Shown one piece after another: positions 1 to 5,823 of a stretch of DNA of 7,658 bases; within the stretch, counting starts at the first letter, position 1, and the number at the start of each line of letters is the position of its first letter. The stretch lies in contig JBMNQI010000081.1 of NCBI GenBank assembly GCA_050944055.1, positions 1 to 7,658 of the forward strand, in the 5' to 3' direction. The stretch is from JBMNQI01 sp050944055. Lineage in GTDB: Bacteria > Bacillota > Clostridia > Oscillospirales > Oscillospiraceae. Made by a program: the position numbers and the translations under genes. A model generated the notes under the pieces. The model had not been told where the DNA came from and did not search any database. It was given only the letters and a program-made list of their open reading frames with translations.

Positions 1-87
1 GATGTAGACTACATCGTTGATAGGCCGGAGGTGTAAGCACGGTAACGTGTTCAGCTGACCGGTACTAATAGCCCGAGGGCTTGACCT
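1..87 (+). rRNA. rrl: 23S ribosomal RNA, 3' end (partial)
   Basis: This is the conserved 3' terminal part of bacterial 23S rRNA. It is recognisable by the run through GATAGGCCGGAGGTGTAAGC, TTCAGCTGACC and GGTACTAATA, and it ends near CCCGAGGGCTTGACC. The gene begins outside the window. The mature 3' end is estimated by similarity to Firmicute 23S termini and may be off by a few bases. It is followed at about 80 bases by 5S rRNA, as in a normal 16S-23S-5S operon. Confidence 0.95.
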
Positions 88-167
88 ACAGTTTATGCAG
101 GCACAAACATCTTTAGCCATGCTCCTCTTTCCATTCTCTTTGTTCAGTTTTCAGGGCGCAGCCCATA

Positions 168-284
<117 letters not shown>

Positions 285-318
285 CAGAGGGTCTCATAAT
301 AATTATGCGGGCCCTCTG
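285..318 (+). other. Stem-loop between 5S rRNA and tRNA-Asn
   Basis: CAGAGGG (285-291) pairs with CCCTCTG (312-318). Nested inside is the near-perfect palindrome CATAATAATTATG. No T-run follows, so it is more likely a processing signal between 5S and the first tRNA than a terminator. The role is inferred. Confidence 0.5.
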
Positions 319-324
319 AGATAT

Positions 325-400
325 TCCTCCTTAGCTCAGTCGGTAGAGCATGCGGCTGTTAACCGCAGGGTCGTTGGTTCGAGTCCAACAGGGGGAGCCA
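325..400 (+). tRNA. tRNA-Asn (GTT)
   Basis: The acceptor arms TCCTCCT (325-331) and AGGGGGA (390-396) pair over seven positions with one U-G. The D-arm contains TAGCTCAG, the anticodon loop is CTGTTAA (anticodon GTT), and the T-arm has GGTTCGAGTCC. The discriminator is G, and the CCA end is encoded at 398-400. It is the first tRNA of a five-member cluster co-oriented with the rRNA operon. Confidence 0.97.
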
Positions 401-406
401 AAAAGC

Positions 407-439
407 GGTATTGCCGTCACTGCGTGTGGCGGCAATACC
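407..439. other. Long stem-loop in tRNA-Asn / tRNA-CAT spacer
   Basis: GGTATTGCCG (407-416) is the exact reverse complement of CGGCAATACC (430-439), with an inner CAC/GTG pair. The plus-strand downstream side is A-rich rather than T-rich, so it should not terminate the tRNA transcript. Read on the minus strand the hairpin is followed by GCTTTTTGG and could weakly stop antisense transcription. The most likely role is tRNA precursor processing, which is an inference. Confidence 0.5.
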
Positions 440-455
440 AAAATAAAATTCAAAT

Positions 456-532
456 GGGCCTTTAGCTCAGTTGGTTAGAGCATCCGGCTCATAACCGGAC
501 GGTCCTGGGTTCGAGTCCCCGAAGGCCCACCA
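456..532 (+). tRNA. tRNA with CAT anticodon (probably tRNA-Ile2; alternatively tRNA-Met)
   Basis: The acceptor GGGCCTT (456-462) pairs perfectly with AAGGCCC (522-528). The anticodon loop is CTCATAA (anticodon CAT), the T-arm has GGTTCGAGTCC, the discriminator is A, and CCA is encoded at 530-532. A CAT anticodon fits elongator Met, initiator Met or Ile2. The C4-G69 and C5-G68 pairs match those the lysidine synthetase TilS prefers in E. coli tRNA-Ile2, whereas E. coli elongator tRNA-Met has U4-A69 and A5-U68. The normally paired first acceptor base pair argues against initiator. Ile2 is favoured but not proven. Confidence 0.93.
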
Positions 533-541
533 AATTAGACT

Positions 542-575
542 TAGTAGACGATGGATCGGCAACCCACGTCTACTA
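542..575. other. Stem-loop in tRNA-CAT / tRNA-Trp spacer
   Basis: TAGTAGACG (542-550) is an exact 9-bp reverse complement of CGTCTACTA (567-575), with a 16-base loop and no following T-run. Its position between two tRNAs suggests a processing structure. Confidence 0.45.
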
Positions 576-605
576 TTCACTAATTAAAAGGAAACTGATA
601 ACAAT

Positions 606-681
606 AGGGGCATAGCTCAGTTGGTAGAGCAGCGGTCTCCAAAACCGCGTGCCGAGGGTTCGAATCCTTCTGCCCCTGCCA
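606..681 (+). tRNA. tRNA-Trp (CCA)
   Basis: The acceptor AGGGGCA (606-612) pairs with TGCCCCT (671-677). The anticodon loop is CTCCAAA with anticodon CCA for UGG. The T-arm contains GGTTCGAATCC, the discriminator is G, and the 3' CCA is encoded at 679-681. Confidence 0.97.
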
Positions 682-699
682 AATTCCCCGTTACATAAT

Positions 700-776
700 G
701 GCCCAGTAGTTCAGTTGGTTAGAACGCCAGCCTGTCACGCTGGAGGTCGACGGTTCGAGCCCGTTCTGGGTCGCCA
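700..776 (+). tRNA. tRNA-Asp (GTC)
   Basis: The acceptor GGCCCAG (700-706) pairs with CTGGGTC (766-772), one pair being G-U. The D-arm is TAGTTCAGTTGGTTAGAA, and the anticodon stem GCCAGC/GCTGG encloses a loop with anticodon GTC. The discriminator is G, with CCA encoded at 774-776. Confidence 0.97.
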
Positions 777-777
777 T

Positions 778-818
778 ATTAAGGCAAGCGCGGGTTAAAA
801 AGTCCGGCAGGCCTTAAT
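778..818. other. Stem-loop in tRNA-Asp / tRNA-Thr spacer
   Basis: ATTAAGGC (778-785) is an exact reverse complement of GCCTTAAT (811-818), with a 25-base loop. It is the fourth spacer of the cluster that carries a stem. A processing role is inferred. Confidence 0.4.
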
Positions 819-820
819 AC

Positions 821-896
821 GCTGTTATAGCTCAGTAGGCAGAGCACATCCTTGGTAAGGATGAGGTCGGCAGTTCGAATCTGCCTAACAGCTCCA
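821..896 (+). tRNA. tRNA-Thr (GGT)
   Basis: The acceptor GCTGTTA (821-827) pairs perfectly with TAACAGC (886-892). The anticodon loop TTGGTAA gives anticodon GGT. The T-arm contains AGTTCGAATCT, the discriminator is T, and CCA is encoded at 894-896. It is the last tRNA of the cluster, directly followed by a terminator. Confidence 0.97.
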
Positions 897-898
897 AA

Positions 899-938
899 CC
901 CTGTATCCCGATTTTTGTGCGGGATACAGGGCTTTTTT
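899..938 (+). terminator. Intrinsic terminator of the rRNA-tRNA operon
   Basis: A perfect 12-bp stem CCCTGTATCCCG (899-910) / CGGGATACAGGG (920-931) encloses a 9-base loop and is followed after one C by six T. It begins two bases after the tRNA-Thr CCA end. On the minus strand the flank is weaker (TTTGG), so it may also partly stop transcripts of the convergent tgl gene, whose stop codon is about 40 bases away. Confidence 0.93.
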
Positions 939-974
939 ATTCGTTGCCTTAAAATTACAAGGTGCGTCATGCCC

Positions 975-1742
975 TCAGGCCGCGGAACGCCTTGAATAAA
1001 GTGCGTAAAGCCTCCGGAAATTCGGCCTTCCGGCCGCGTCCATAAGAAACGCTGACCGCCCGGCGCCCTCGCGGCGGTTTCCGTTTAATGCCCTGATAAT
1101 AAAATCGGCATTGCGGATTCCCATGCCGTGGCCGTAGTATGTACCGTTGCCCAAATCAATCACGTTCTCGCCCTGCCAGTGAGGGGTTTTCGGGTCGACG
1201 TCGGGGTTGGCGAAATACAGCCTGTCGCCCGGTACAAAATCCCCGGTATTCTGCATGCGTCCCGTCTCGCGCAGCTCGCTTTCAATATCGCGCCAGTTCA
1301 TCAGCGTAACCTCCGGAAACATTTCGTTGAACGCGTCTTCACGGAATACATCGAGCAGCGCCTTATAATAAACTATCTGCATGGCGGTCGCGCACTCCGT
1401 GCCGTACTGCGAACCGTTCCTATAAATATCGAGTATCGCGTCCGACGCCTTTACGCCGCGTTTCAGGACGAACCCGCCGTCTGAGCGCCTGGTCCAGTAA
1501 TCGCCGTTGCATCTGGTGTCCCTGAATACTTCAAAGCTCATGCCGCTCCTGTTGAGCTCATACGAAGCGCTAACTGTTTTCCCGCGCAGCTCAAGCTCAA
1601 ACCTGAGCTGTTCCAGAGAATCATAGGCATAGCTCTTATCGCTGCCTGACAATATTTCAAGCGCTTTTCTCTCTATGCTGCCGGGTGGGTAGAAGCTGTC
1701 GAGCCGCGCAATCTCAAAAGGCCTGTTTTCAACGATAATCAT
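975..1742 (-). CDS. tgl: Protein-glutamine gamma-glutamyltransferase (spore-coat transglutaminase Tgl)
   Basis: Tgl forms epsilon-(gamma-glutamyl)lysine isopeptide cross-links between coat proteins in the Bacillus spore. The 255-residue product is close to the B. subtilis length of about 245 and follows its pattern end to end: MIIV start, FELELR at 48-53, ECATA at 116-120 with the nucleophile Cys117 and adjacent Glu116, GDRLYFANP at 172-180, W189-x-GENVI with Glu192 matching the second catalytic glutamate, then HGMGIRN near 205 and the LN-x2-R-x2-GA tail. The frame is open upstream to 1814, but ATG 1742 is chosen because it starts MIIV as in Bacillus and has GAGGTGG at 1747-1753. It overlaps the upstream gene's stop by one base (TGATG), so the two should be translationally coupled. 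Sporulation-specific expression is expected from the family; no promoter of its own is visible. Confidence 0.93.
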   Translation of the reverse strand: MIIVENRPFEIARLDSFYPPGSIERKALEILSGSDKSYAYDSLEQLRFELELRGKTVSASYELNRSGMSFEVFRDTRCNGDYWTRRSDGGFVLKRGVKASDAILDIYRNGSQYGTECATAMQIVYYKALLDVFREDAFNEMFPEVTLMNWRDIESELRETGRMQNTGDFVPGDRLYFANPDVDPKTPHWQGENVIDLGNGTYYGHGMGIRNADFIIRALNGNRREGAGRSAFLMDAAGRPNFRRLYALYSRRSAA

Positions 1743-2737
1743 CAGACCACCTCGTCTCCCGCGCGCGCGGACATCACTTGACGCGCGATATCTTTTCTGA
1801 TCCAGTCGCGCCACTGATTCATATCCCGGCTGCGCAGTTTGCAGGAGTAATCCGCAAGCATCTCCCTCTCATGAGAGGAAGCCGATCTGAAGCTTTCCAG
1901 GCACTCGACCTCTTCCCGCGTAAGCCGCTCGACCGGCGTTTTGAACCGCGGCGAAATCTCCTTTCCGAGGTACTTGGCCTCCATATCGATATCAAAGTGT
2001 TTCGGATTTTCCATCTGCTGAAAATGCTCGCCGGTCAGGTACAGATACGGCCTGTTTTCATTAAGCCAGGTTATGTACTCGTCATATTTCCGCTTTTTCG
2101 CCGCCCCAGTAATAGACTCGGGCGGGTCTAGATGGAGAAGCTTGCAGGCAAGCTCCACGTCTCTTGAATTGCCCGACAGCAGGCGCTCGGCGATAAGCGC
2201 CGGCGATTCCTTGTCAAGCGTCTGGAAAAAGGCCCATACGAGGTCGTGTATGAACTGCCCTTTCCGGTTGCGCCGGAATATTATGTCGGCAATGTCGCGA
2301 AGCACCGTCCTGTCGTCATATGTAACGACGAGCATCGACGCTATGTAGTCGATCAGCATGTCAAAATCATCCCGGCCGCGGCTGGGGCCCTCCCAGTGCT
2401 TGCCGGTATTGAACATCCACAGGAGCGCTTCATGCACCTGTGTATTGTCGATTTGCACCGCAGACTTCCAGCCGGGTATTGATATCTTGTCCGAGCAGAT
2501 CCGCAGCGCCGCCAGATTTCTCGGACGGAGCTCAGAAAACGAACCAAGTTTATGCAGCTCTTTCATGATAACAAAAAAAGCCGGAAAACTGAGTCTTTCG
2601 TCGTTGACATGGTTAAGCAGGCCGCGCCTGTCTCTCCCGGCCTGCAGGCTGAAAAATCTGAGCAAATAATCAGGTCCGCCTTTATTCAGGAGATAATCCA
2701 GAAATCCGCGCCCTCTTTGAGCCATATAGACTTGCAC
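1742..2737 (-). CDS. Hypothetical helical protein, tgl partner
   Basis: I do not recognise this 331-residue protein. It is soluble, with no signal peptide or membrane segment, and predicted by eye to be mostly helical. The stretch around residues 150-205, including ALIAERLLSGN and DVELACKLLHLDP, resembles HEAT-like paired helices. The C-terminal third is highly charged (SHEREMLADYSCKLRSR and onward). The GTG start at 2737 has GGAGGG a few bases upstream. An in-frame ATG at 2725 is possible, with AAGGTG about nine bases before it, and would shorten the protein by four residues. Its TGA overlaps the tgl ATG by one base, so it is the first gene of a two-gene unit. By context it could supply, recruit or regulate Tgl or its substrate in the spore coat, but that is inference. 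Confidence 0.82.
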   Translation of the reverse strand: MQVYMAQRGRGFLDYLLNKGGPDYLLRFFSLQAGRDRRGLLNHVNDERLSFPAFFVIMKELHKLGSFSELRPRNLAALRICSDKISIPGWKSAVQIDNTQVHEALLWMFNTGKHWEGPSRGRDDFDMLIDYIASMLVVTYDDRTVLRDIADIIFRRNRKGQFIHDLVWAFFQTLDKESPALIAERLLSGNSRDVELACKLLHLDPPESITGAAKKRKYDEYITWLNENRPYLYLTGEHFQQMENPKHFDIDMEAKYLGKEISPRFKTPVERLTREEVECLESFRSASSHEREMLADYSCKLRSRDMNQWRDWIRKDIARQVMSARAGDEVV

Positions 2738-2855
2738 CTTCCCTCCGTAAGCATTGGCTTCAACCCATAATATTGCGGATAGGCGTTTTTGTTGCGCTTG
2801 CCCGGTGCTTAGTAGGCGCCATATACGCGAAATTACGGCCGCTTACCGCCTGAAA

Positions 2856-2902
2856 CTAATTCCGGAAAAGGCGGCAATCTGCGCCGCCTTTCCCGGAATT
2901 AG
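2856..2902. repeat. Long palindrome, 20-bp arms
   Basis: The arms 2856-2875 (starting CTAATTCCGG) and 2883-2902 (ending CCGGAATTAG) are reverse complements with one mismatch, around a 7-base loop. Neither side has a T-run, so a classical terminator is unlikely. It lies mid-way in a divergent intergenic region and could be a regulator site, an mRNA structure or a dispersed palindromic repeat. The function is unknown. Confidence 0.6.
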
Positions 2903-2980
2903 CTCAATTCTGCGCACCTAACAGGGGGAAGGGTCTTATGTCATTAATTAAGGCTTTGCTGCACTCCGCCTGGGAGAGTA

Positions 2981-3008
2981 ACACTAACAGAATCATTGTC
3001 ATACGATA
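2981..3008 (+). promoter_or_regulatory. Possible SigK/SigE-type sporulation promoter
   Basis: CATACGATA at 3000-3008 fits the SigK -10 consensus CATANNNTA and nearly fits the SigE -10 CATACANT. An AC dinucleotide at 2981-2982 sits 17 bases upstream, in the SigK -35 position. Transcription would start near 3015, about 45 bases before the GTG start. The motif is short, so chance is a real alternative. Confidence 0.35.
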
Positions 3009-3016
3009 AAATGTCA

Positions 3017-3033
3017 GCCGGTACAAAACCGGC
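3017..3033 (+). promoter_or_regulatory. Leader hairpin upstream of the 150-residue protein gene
   Basis: GCCGGT (3017-3022) pairs with ACCGGC (3028-3033) around a 5-base loop, placed at the expected transcript 5' end and 13 bases before the SD. It may stabilise the mRNA leader; no riboswitch family is recognised. Confidence 0.35.
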
Positions 3034-3046
3034 ATGGCCAAGTTAT

Positions 3047-3052
3047 AGGAGG
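3047..3052 (+). promoter_or_regulatory. Ribosome binding site that decides the start
   Basis: AGGAGG lies only 2 bases before ATG 3055 but 8 bases before the in-frame GTG 3061. Normal Firmicute spacing therefore selects GTG 3061. Confidence 0.75.
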
Positions 3053-3060
3053 AAATGATT

Positions 3061-3513
3061 GTGGCAAACCAAGACAGCAACATTATGCCGTATATGCAGG
3101 GCAATCAGAGCAATCTGATGCCCCCAGAGAATAAGCTCAGATCAATTATGGATGAAACGAAAGAGCACAGGGCGATGTATCCTGAACTCTTCTACAAGCT
3201 GGAGCCTTTCATATCCTCTACCTGCGATGCTATAGAAATGTCCGGCGTCATGCCGACACAGCAGGAGATGGATAATATCACGGACGATATTTTGGAGGAA
3301 TTCTGTAATACTTATCCCGATATGGCCAATTATTTAAGGGCAAATGAAAACGATAACAGCAATGAAATGCCGGAAGCCATTCCGACGCAGTTTTTCGGAG
3401 GGGGGTTCAGGCCGGACAGATTCAGGCGCTTCAGGCGCAGAGGCCTCGCAAGGGATATAATCAGAGCGCTGCTGCTGACGCGTCTGTTCGGAAGAAGACG
3501 CTTCTTCTTCTGA
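3061..3513 (+). CDS. Hypothetical protein with acidic N-terminal domain and Arg-rich C-terminal tail
   Basis: I do not recognise this 150-residue protein. It has three parts. Residues 1-25 are Met/Asn/Gln-rich and probably disordered. Residues 25-95 are acidic and helical with two cysteines (Cys55, Cys82). After a polar linker comes a strongly basic tail, residues 111-150: FFGGGF, then 13 arginines within residues 117-147, ending RRRFFF. There is no signal peptide or obvious membrane segment, although IIRALLLTRLF could be an amphipathic helix. The tail could bind nucleic acid, an anionic membrane or polymer. The possible SigK/SigE promoter upstream and nearby tgl make a spore-associated role imaginable, but this is inference. 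GTG 3061 is preferred over ATG 3055 from SD spacing. A terminator follows 42 bases after the stop, so it is probably monocistronic. Confidence 0.78.
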   Translation: MANQDSNIMPYMQGNQSNLMPPENKLRSIMDETKEHRAMYPELFYKLEPFISSTCDAIEMSGVMPTQQEMDNITDDILEEFCNTYPDMANYLRANENDNSNEMPEAIPTQFFGGGFRPDRFRRFRRRGLARDIIRALLLTRLFGRRRFFF

Positions 3514-3555
3514 CAGCTTCCTTACTACCGCCGGCGCATAAAACGAATACTGACC

Positions 3556-3590
3556 AACAGAACGGCCGAAGAATTCGGCTGTTCTGTTTT
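3556..3590 (+). terminator. Intrinsic terminator
   Basis: AACAGAACGGCCGAA (3556-3570) and TTCGGCTGTTCTGTT (3574-3588) form a 15-base-arm stem with one mismatch and a GAA loop. The right arm ends in TGTTTT, a short T-run. It closes the gene ending at 3513. The A-rich left end makes it weakly bidirectional. Confidence 0.8.
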
Positions 3591-3655
3591 GCGGCGAGTA
3601 CTGACTGTTGCGCAAGATAATGAAAAAGAGTAATATCTAGTATGAGGTGACAGTT

Positions 3656-4612
3656 TTGACATACGTACAAACCGTAAAAGGGCCAATAAGGCCCGATGAA
3701 TTGGGGCAAACGCTAATACATGAGCATATAACATGCGCCGACTGGTCAATGCGCATGAATTTCGGCAGCCGTTTTTACGAGCACGACAAAATGACGGAAA
3801 TGGCCGTGGGTCAGCTCAATAAAGCCAAGGCCCTGGGCGTTAAGACCGTTGTGGACGGCACGCCGGTAAACCTCGGGAGGGATATACGCCTCATTCATGA
3901 GGTTTCGCAAAAAACGGGCCTGAATATTATCGCGTCGAGCGGTTTTTATTATCAGGAGGAGCCATGGCTCGCTATGAGGGCCGAGGAGGAAATATTCGAC
4001 CTGCTCCTCCATGAATGCCTGTACGGAATCTCGGGCACGGAAATAAAGCCCGGCATCATGAAATCCGGCGTGTCGGGCGCAGGCATAACGCCGCTTATCG
4101 GGAAGCTGCTCCGCGCAACGGGGCGCGCAGCCGCGAAAACGGGCCTGCCTGTATTCTGCCACCATGACCCGGAGATAAAAAACGGAGAAGAGATATTGGA
4201 GGTCTACGCCTCCTGCGGCGTCCTCGCCCACCGTATCATACTGGGGCACAGCGGGGATACAAACGACCTTAGCTACCTGGAATCCGTACTCAAAACCGGC
4301 TGCTACGTCGGCTTTGACCGCCTTGCCTACTGCGACAGGGTAAACAGCCTTGAAAACTGCGTGCGCAATATTCTGGAGATGTGCTCAAGGGGATATATCG
4401 GGCGTATCTTCCTGTCCCACGACTGGGCAGCGTACCTTGCCTTCTGGGACAGCTGGGAAACAACAAAAAACTCGGATTACCTGAACCTGGACGCGGATTA
4501 TACGTTTGTGCATAAATACGTAATCCCGGCCCTGAAATCCGGGGGCCTGACGGATAAGGATATAGAGCAAATAATGATAGAAAACCCCCGCCGCTTCTTA
4601 GCGGGGGAGTGA
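3656..4612 (+). CDS. Phosphotriesterase-family metal-dependent hydrolase
   Basis: The protein belongs to the phosphotriesterase (PTE/PHP, amidohydrolase superfamily) TIM barrels, which use a binuclear metal centre. Family members include PTEs, lactonases and homologues of unknown substrate. Counting from TTG 3656 (318 residues), the expected ligands are present: H22-x-H24 in LIHEH, the bridging Lys136 in KPGIMKSG (carboxylated in relatives), His169 in VFCHHD, His198 in GHSGD and Asp256 in SHDW. The end ENPRRFLAGE is typical. The frame also offers GTG 3647, but that codon lies inside GAGGTG (3644-3649), the only good SD, which sits 6 bases before TTG 3656. A weak -35/-10 pair (TTGCGC, 17 bases, TAATAT at 3631) may exist. 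No signal peptide is seen, so it is cytosolic. The substrate cannot be inferred. Its last 49 coding bases form the left copy of a 50-bp direct repeat. Confidence 0.9.
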   Translation: MTYVQTVKGPIRPDELGQTLIHEHITCADWSMRMNFGSRFYEHDKMTEMAVGQLNKAKALGVKTVVDGTPVNLGRDIRLIHEVSQKTGLNIIASSGFYYQEEPWLAMRAEEEIFDLLLHECLYGISGTEIKPGIMKSGVSGAGITPLIGKLLRATGRAAAKTGLPVFCHHDPEIKNGEEILEVYASCGVLAHRIILGHSGDTNDLSYLESVLKTGCYVGFDRLAYCDRVNSLENCVRNILEMCSRGYIGRIFLSHDWAAYLAFWDSWETTKNSDYLNLDADYTFVHKYVIPALKSGGLTDKDIEQIMIENPRRFLAGE

Positions 4613-4613
4613 G
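4564..4613 (+). repeat. 50-bp direct repeat, left copy (gene 3' end)
   Basis: Bases 4564-4613, from AGAGCAAATAATG to GGGGGAGTGAG, recur exactly at 6610-6659. The copy encodes the last 15 or so residues and the stop codon of the phosphotriesterase-family gene, so it is the likely original target site. The flanking bases differ on both sides (T versus C before, A versus C after). Confidence 0.95.
4578..4607 (-). terminator. Intrinsic terminator on minus strand in left repeat copy
   Basis: CCCCCGC (4585-4591) pairs with GCGGGGG (4601-4607) around a 9-base loop. Read on the minus strand the stem is followed by TTTTCTATCATT, a usable T-tract. Read on the plus strand no T-run follows. It is embedded in the end of the phosphotriesterase-family coding region and would stop leftward transcripts, here those running out of hipBST. 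Confidence 0.6.
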
Positions 4614-4827
4614 AAGCGCTGCCACAAACCTGGAGAGTTTCAGAAAAATAAAGATGGAAGTTATAATCACGAAAAGACCGGTTGGACTTTTTAAAAGGAT
4701 CCATTAGGCTAGGCCATCAGTAATGCCTGTAGGTAGATGTTCCCTTTGCTTAGCTTCGTTATAACTTGCCCATCTTATATGATCTCATGCCTTTACGTTA
4801 TAAGTTCATACCTCTCTGAGTTATGAG
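4614..4827. other. Gene-free left end of the insert
   Basis: About 210 AT-rich bases hold no convincing gene. The motif TTATAACTT appears at 4759-4767, in inverse orientation at 4658-4666, and as the near-copy TTATAAGTT at 4798-4806. Such repeated short motifs near an element end could be recombinase arm sites, but three degenerate copies in AT-rich DNA can also be chance. Confidence 0.3.
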
Positions 4828-4856
4828 AAAAACCGCTTAAGTTTATGCTTAAGCGG
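4828..4856 (-). terminator. Intrinsic terminator of hipBST
   Basis: CCGCTTAAG (4833-4841) pairs exactly with CTTAAGCGG (4848-4856) around a 6-base loop. On the minus strand the stem is followed directly by five T (4832-4828). It sits 14 bases past the hipT stop codon and closes the operon. Confidence 0.9.
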
Positions 4857-4869
4857 CAGTCACACCTGA

Positions 4870-5823
4870 TCAAATAAAAATCTTGCTTCTTTCTTCGATA
4901 AGCGATATAAAGTGTTCTTTTAAATCTTCCGGCAATAGGGACTCGCGGCACATGATAATAAGATTATGCTTCATTGAAACGAGCTTGCCGATCATCTTTT
5001 CGGCGGCGCTTCTTGAAATATCGCACTCATCGGCAAATACCAAGAAGTCATTTTTGCGAATATTCGTTTTCTTCCCGTTCATTGTAAGAGCGAATTGTTC
5101 TTCGTCTTCAGGCATTATGATATTCACGGGCAGCAAGTCGTATGCCGGGGATAAAACATATAGTCCGCTCCCTTCTGCTGTTTCGATCAAAGAAAAATTT
5201 TTCAGATGCATATCAGAATTGCCGACGAGGTATGAAAAAACTAACCTCATATAAAGCTCTGTCAAATCAAGCATCGCTCTTGAAGAATACTTCTGGATGA
5301 TTTTACTGCATCGTTCGTAAGATCCCTTATATTTATCTTGTGTTAATCGCAAATCAAGCTGGCAGAAATCTTCCATGGCGAGTATTCTGACCTTATTATT
5401 TTTTTCAAATACCCTGTCAACACGCTTTGTAATATAGGCATAGCTTCCATTTCCCAAAACAAGCGCATGCGGAACAGTCGCTATTCCGACAGCATCTGCC
5501 ATACACATTACTAGTTGCTCGGCCTCGGGAAGCGAACGAAAATCCTTGACCTGTGGTTTAAGAATGTATCCGGTCGGGTAATTCAAAAGCGTGAGCCGTG
5601 GCCTGCCGCCTTCGGAAATGAGGTGCAGGGATAGTTTCTTCTGTACGCCTGGAACCGTATATCCTTTATTTGTGCTTTCTATTGCAAGAAGCTCTAAGGT
5701 TTTCTCGTTTATCTCTATGTTGGGTAAAACCGATGTTCCAAAGAAGCGCTTAATACATCTTTTATGCCAGCCATTTTGCTCATCTTCCAAGCGGAGCGGC
5801 TTTCCGCAGCATAAGCAGTTCAT
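4870..5823 (-). CDS. hipT: HipT-type serine/threonine kinase toxin (HipA C-terminal kinase family)
   Basis: This 317-residue protein is a HipA-family kinase lacking HipA's N-subdomain-1, which is encoded separately by the preceding gene; that split defines HipBST systems. Characterised HipA phosphorylates glutamyl-tRNA synthetase and E. coli HipT phosphorylates TrpS, halting translation. Visible in order: CxxC...HxxC (Cys3, Cys6, His20, Cys23), a zinc-binding-like head seen in stand-alone HipA kinases; Gly-rich loop TVPGVQKK (56-63); ATP-contacting Lys89 in YILKP; E102 in PEAEQ; the catalytic loop GNSDMHLKN (201-209) with Asp204 and Asn209; and the metal-binding Asp229 in SPAYDLLP. All key residues are intact, so it should be active. 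ATG 5823 overlaps the hipS stop (ATGA) and has AAGGAGG at 5830-5836. The target synthetase is not predictable here. Confidence 0.9.
   Translation of the reverse strand: MNCLCCGKPLRLEDEQNGWHKRCIKRFFGTSVLPNIEINEKTLELLAIESTNKGYTVPGVQKKLSLHLISEGGRPRLTLLNYPTGYILKPQVKDFRSLPEAEQLVMCMADAVGIATVPHALVLGNGSYAYITKRVDRVFEKNNKVRILAMEDFCQLDLRLTQDKYKGSYERCSKIIQKYSSRAMLDLTELYMRLVFSYLVGNSDMHLKNFSLIETAEGSGLYVLSPAYDLLPVNIIMPEDEEQFALTMNGKKTNIRKNDFLVFADECDISRSAAEKMIGKLVSMKHNLIIMCRESLLPEDLKEHFISLIEERSKIFI

Larger units (their letters stand above)
2738..3060. other. Divergent intergenic region
   Basis: About 320 bases separate two divergently read genes. It holds a 20-bp-arm palindrome (2856-2902), a possible sporulation promoter (2981-3008), a small leader hairpin (3017-3033) and an SD (3047-3052) for the plus-strand gene, and the GGAGGG SD of the minus-strand gene near 2741-2749. 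I saw no convincing -35/-10 pair for the minus-strand gene and no tRNA or open coding frame that looks real. Confidence 0.5.

Noticed and set aside
606..681. Functional link between tRNA-Trp here and HipT, because E. coli HipT targets TrpS
   Set aside because: The tRNA belongs to a standard rRNA-linked cluster 4 kb away, and the target of this HipT is unknown.
285..820. CRISPR-like array from regularly spaced stems in the tRNA cluster
   Set aside because: The stems have no common sequence, and the similar units between them are tRNAs.
1743..1814. Upstream extension of the tgl frame to 1814
   Set aside because: Tgl of Bacillus starts MIIV, which matches ATG 1742. The extension overlaps the previous gene and is arginine-rich without homology.
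3334..3749. Three overlapping minus-strand frames of 74-93 codons
   Set aside because: They lie opposite the Arg-rich protein gene and its terminator, lack good ribosome binding sites and overlap each other.
3746..4249. A 167-codon minus-strand open frame
   Set aside because: It is fully antisense to the phosphotriesterase-family gene, whose metal ligands and family motifs are intact.
4817..4827. TGAGTTATGAG shared with 7347-7357
   Set aside because: An 11-base match with no shared context; one copy lies next to the hipT terminator and the other in the amidase hairpin. Chance is likely.
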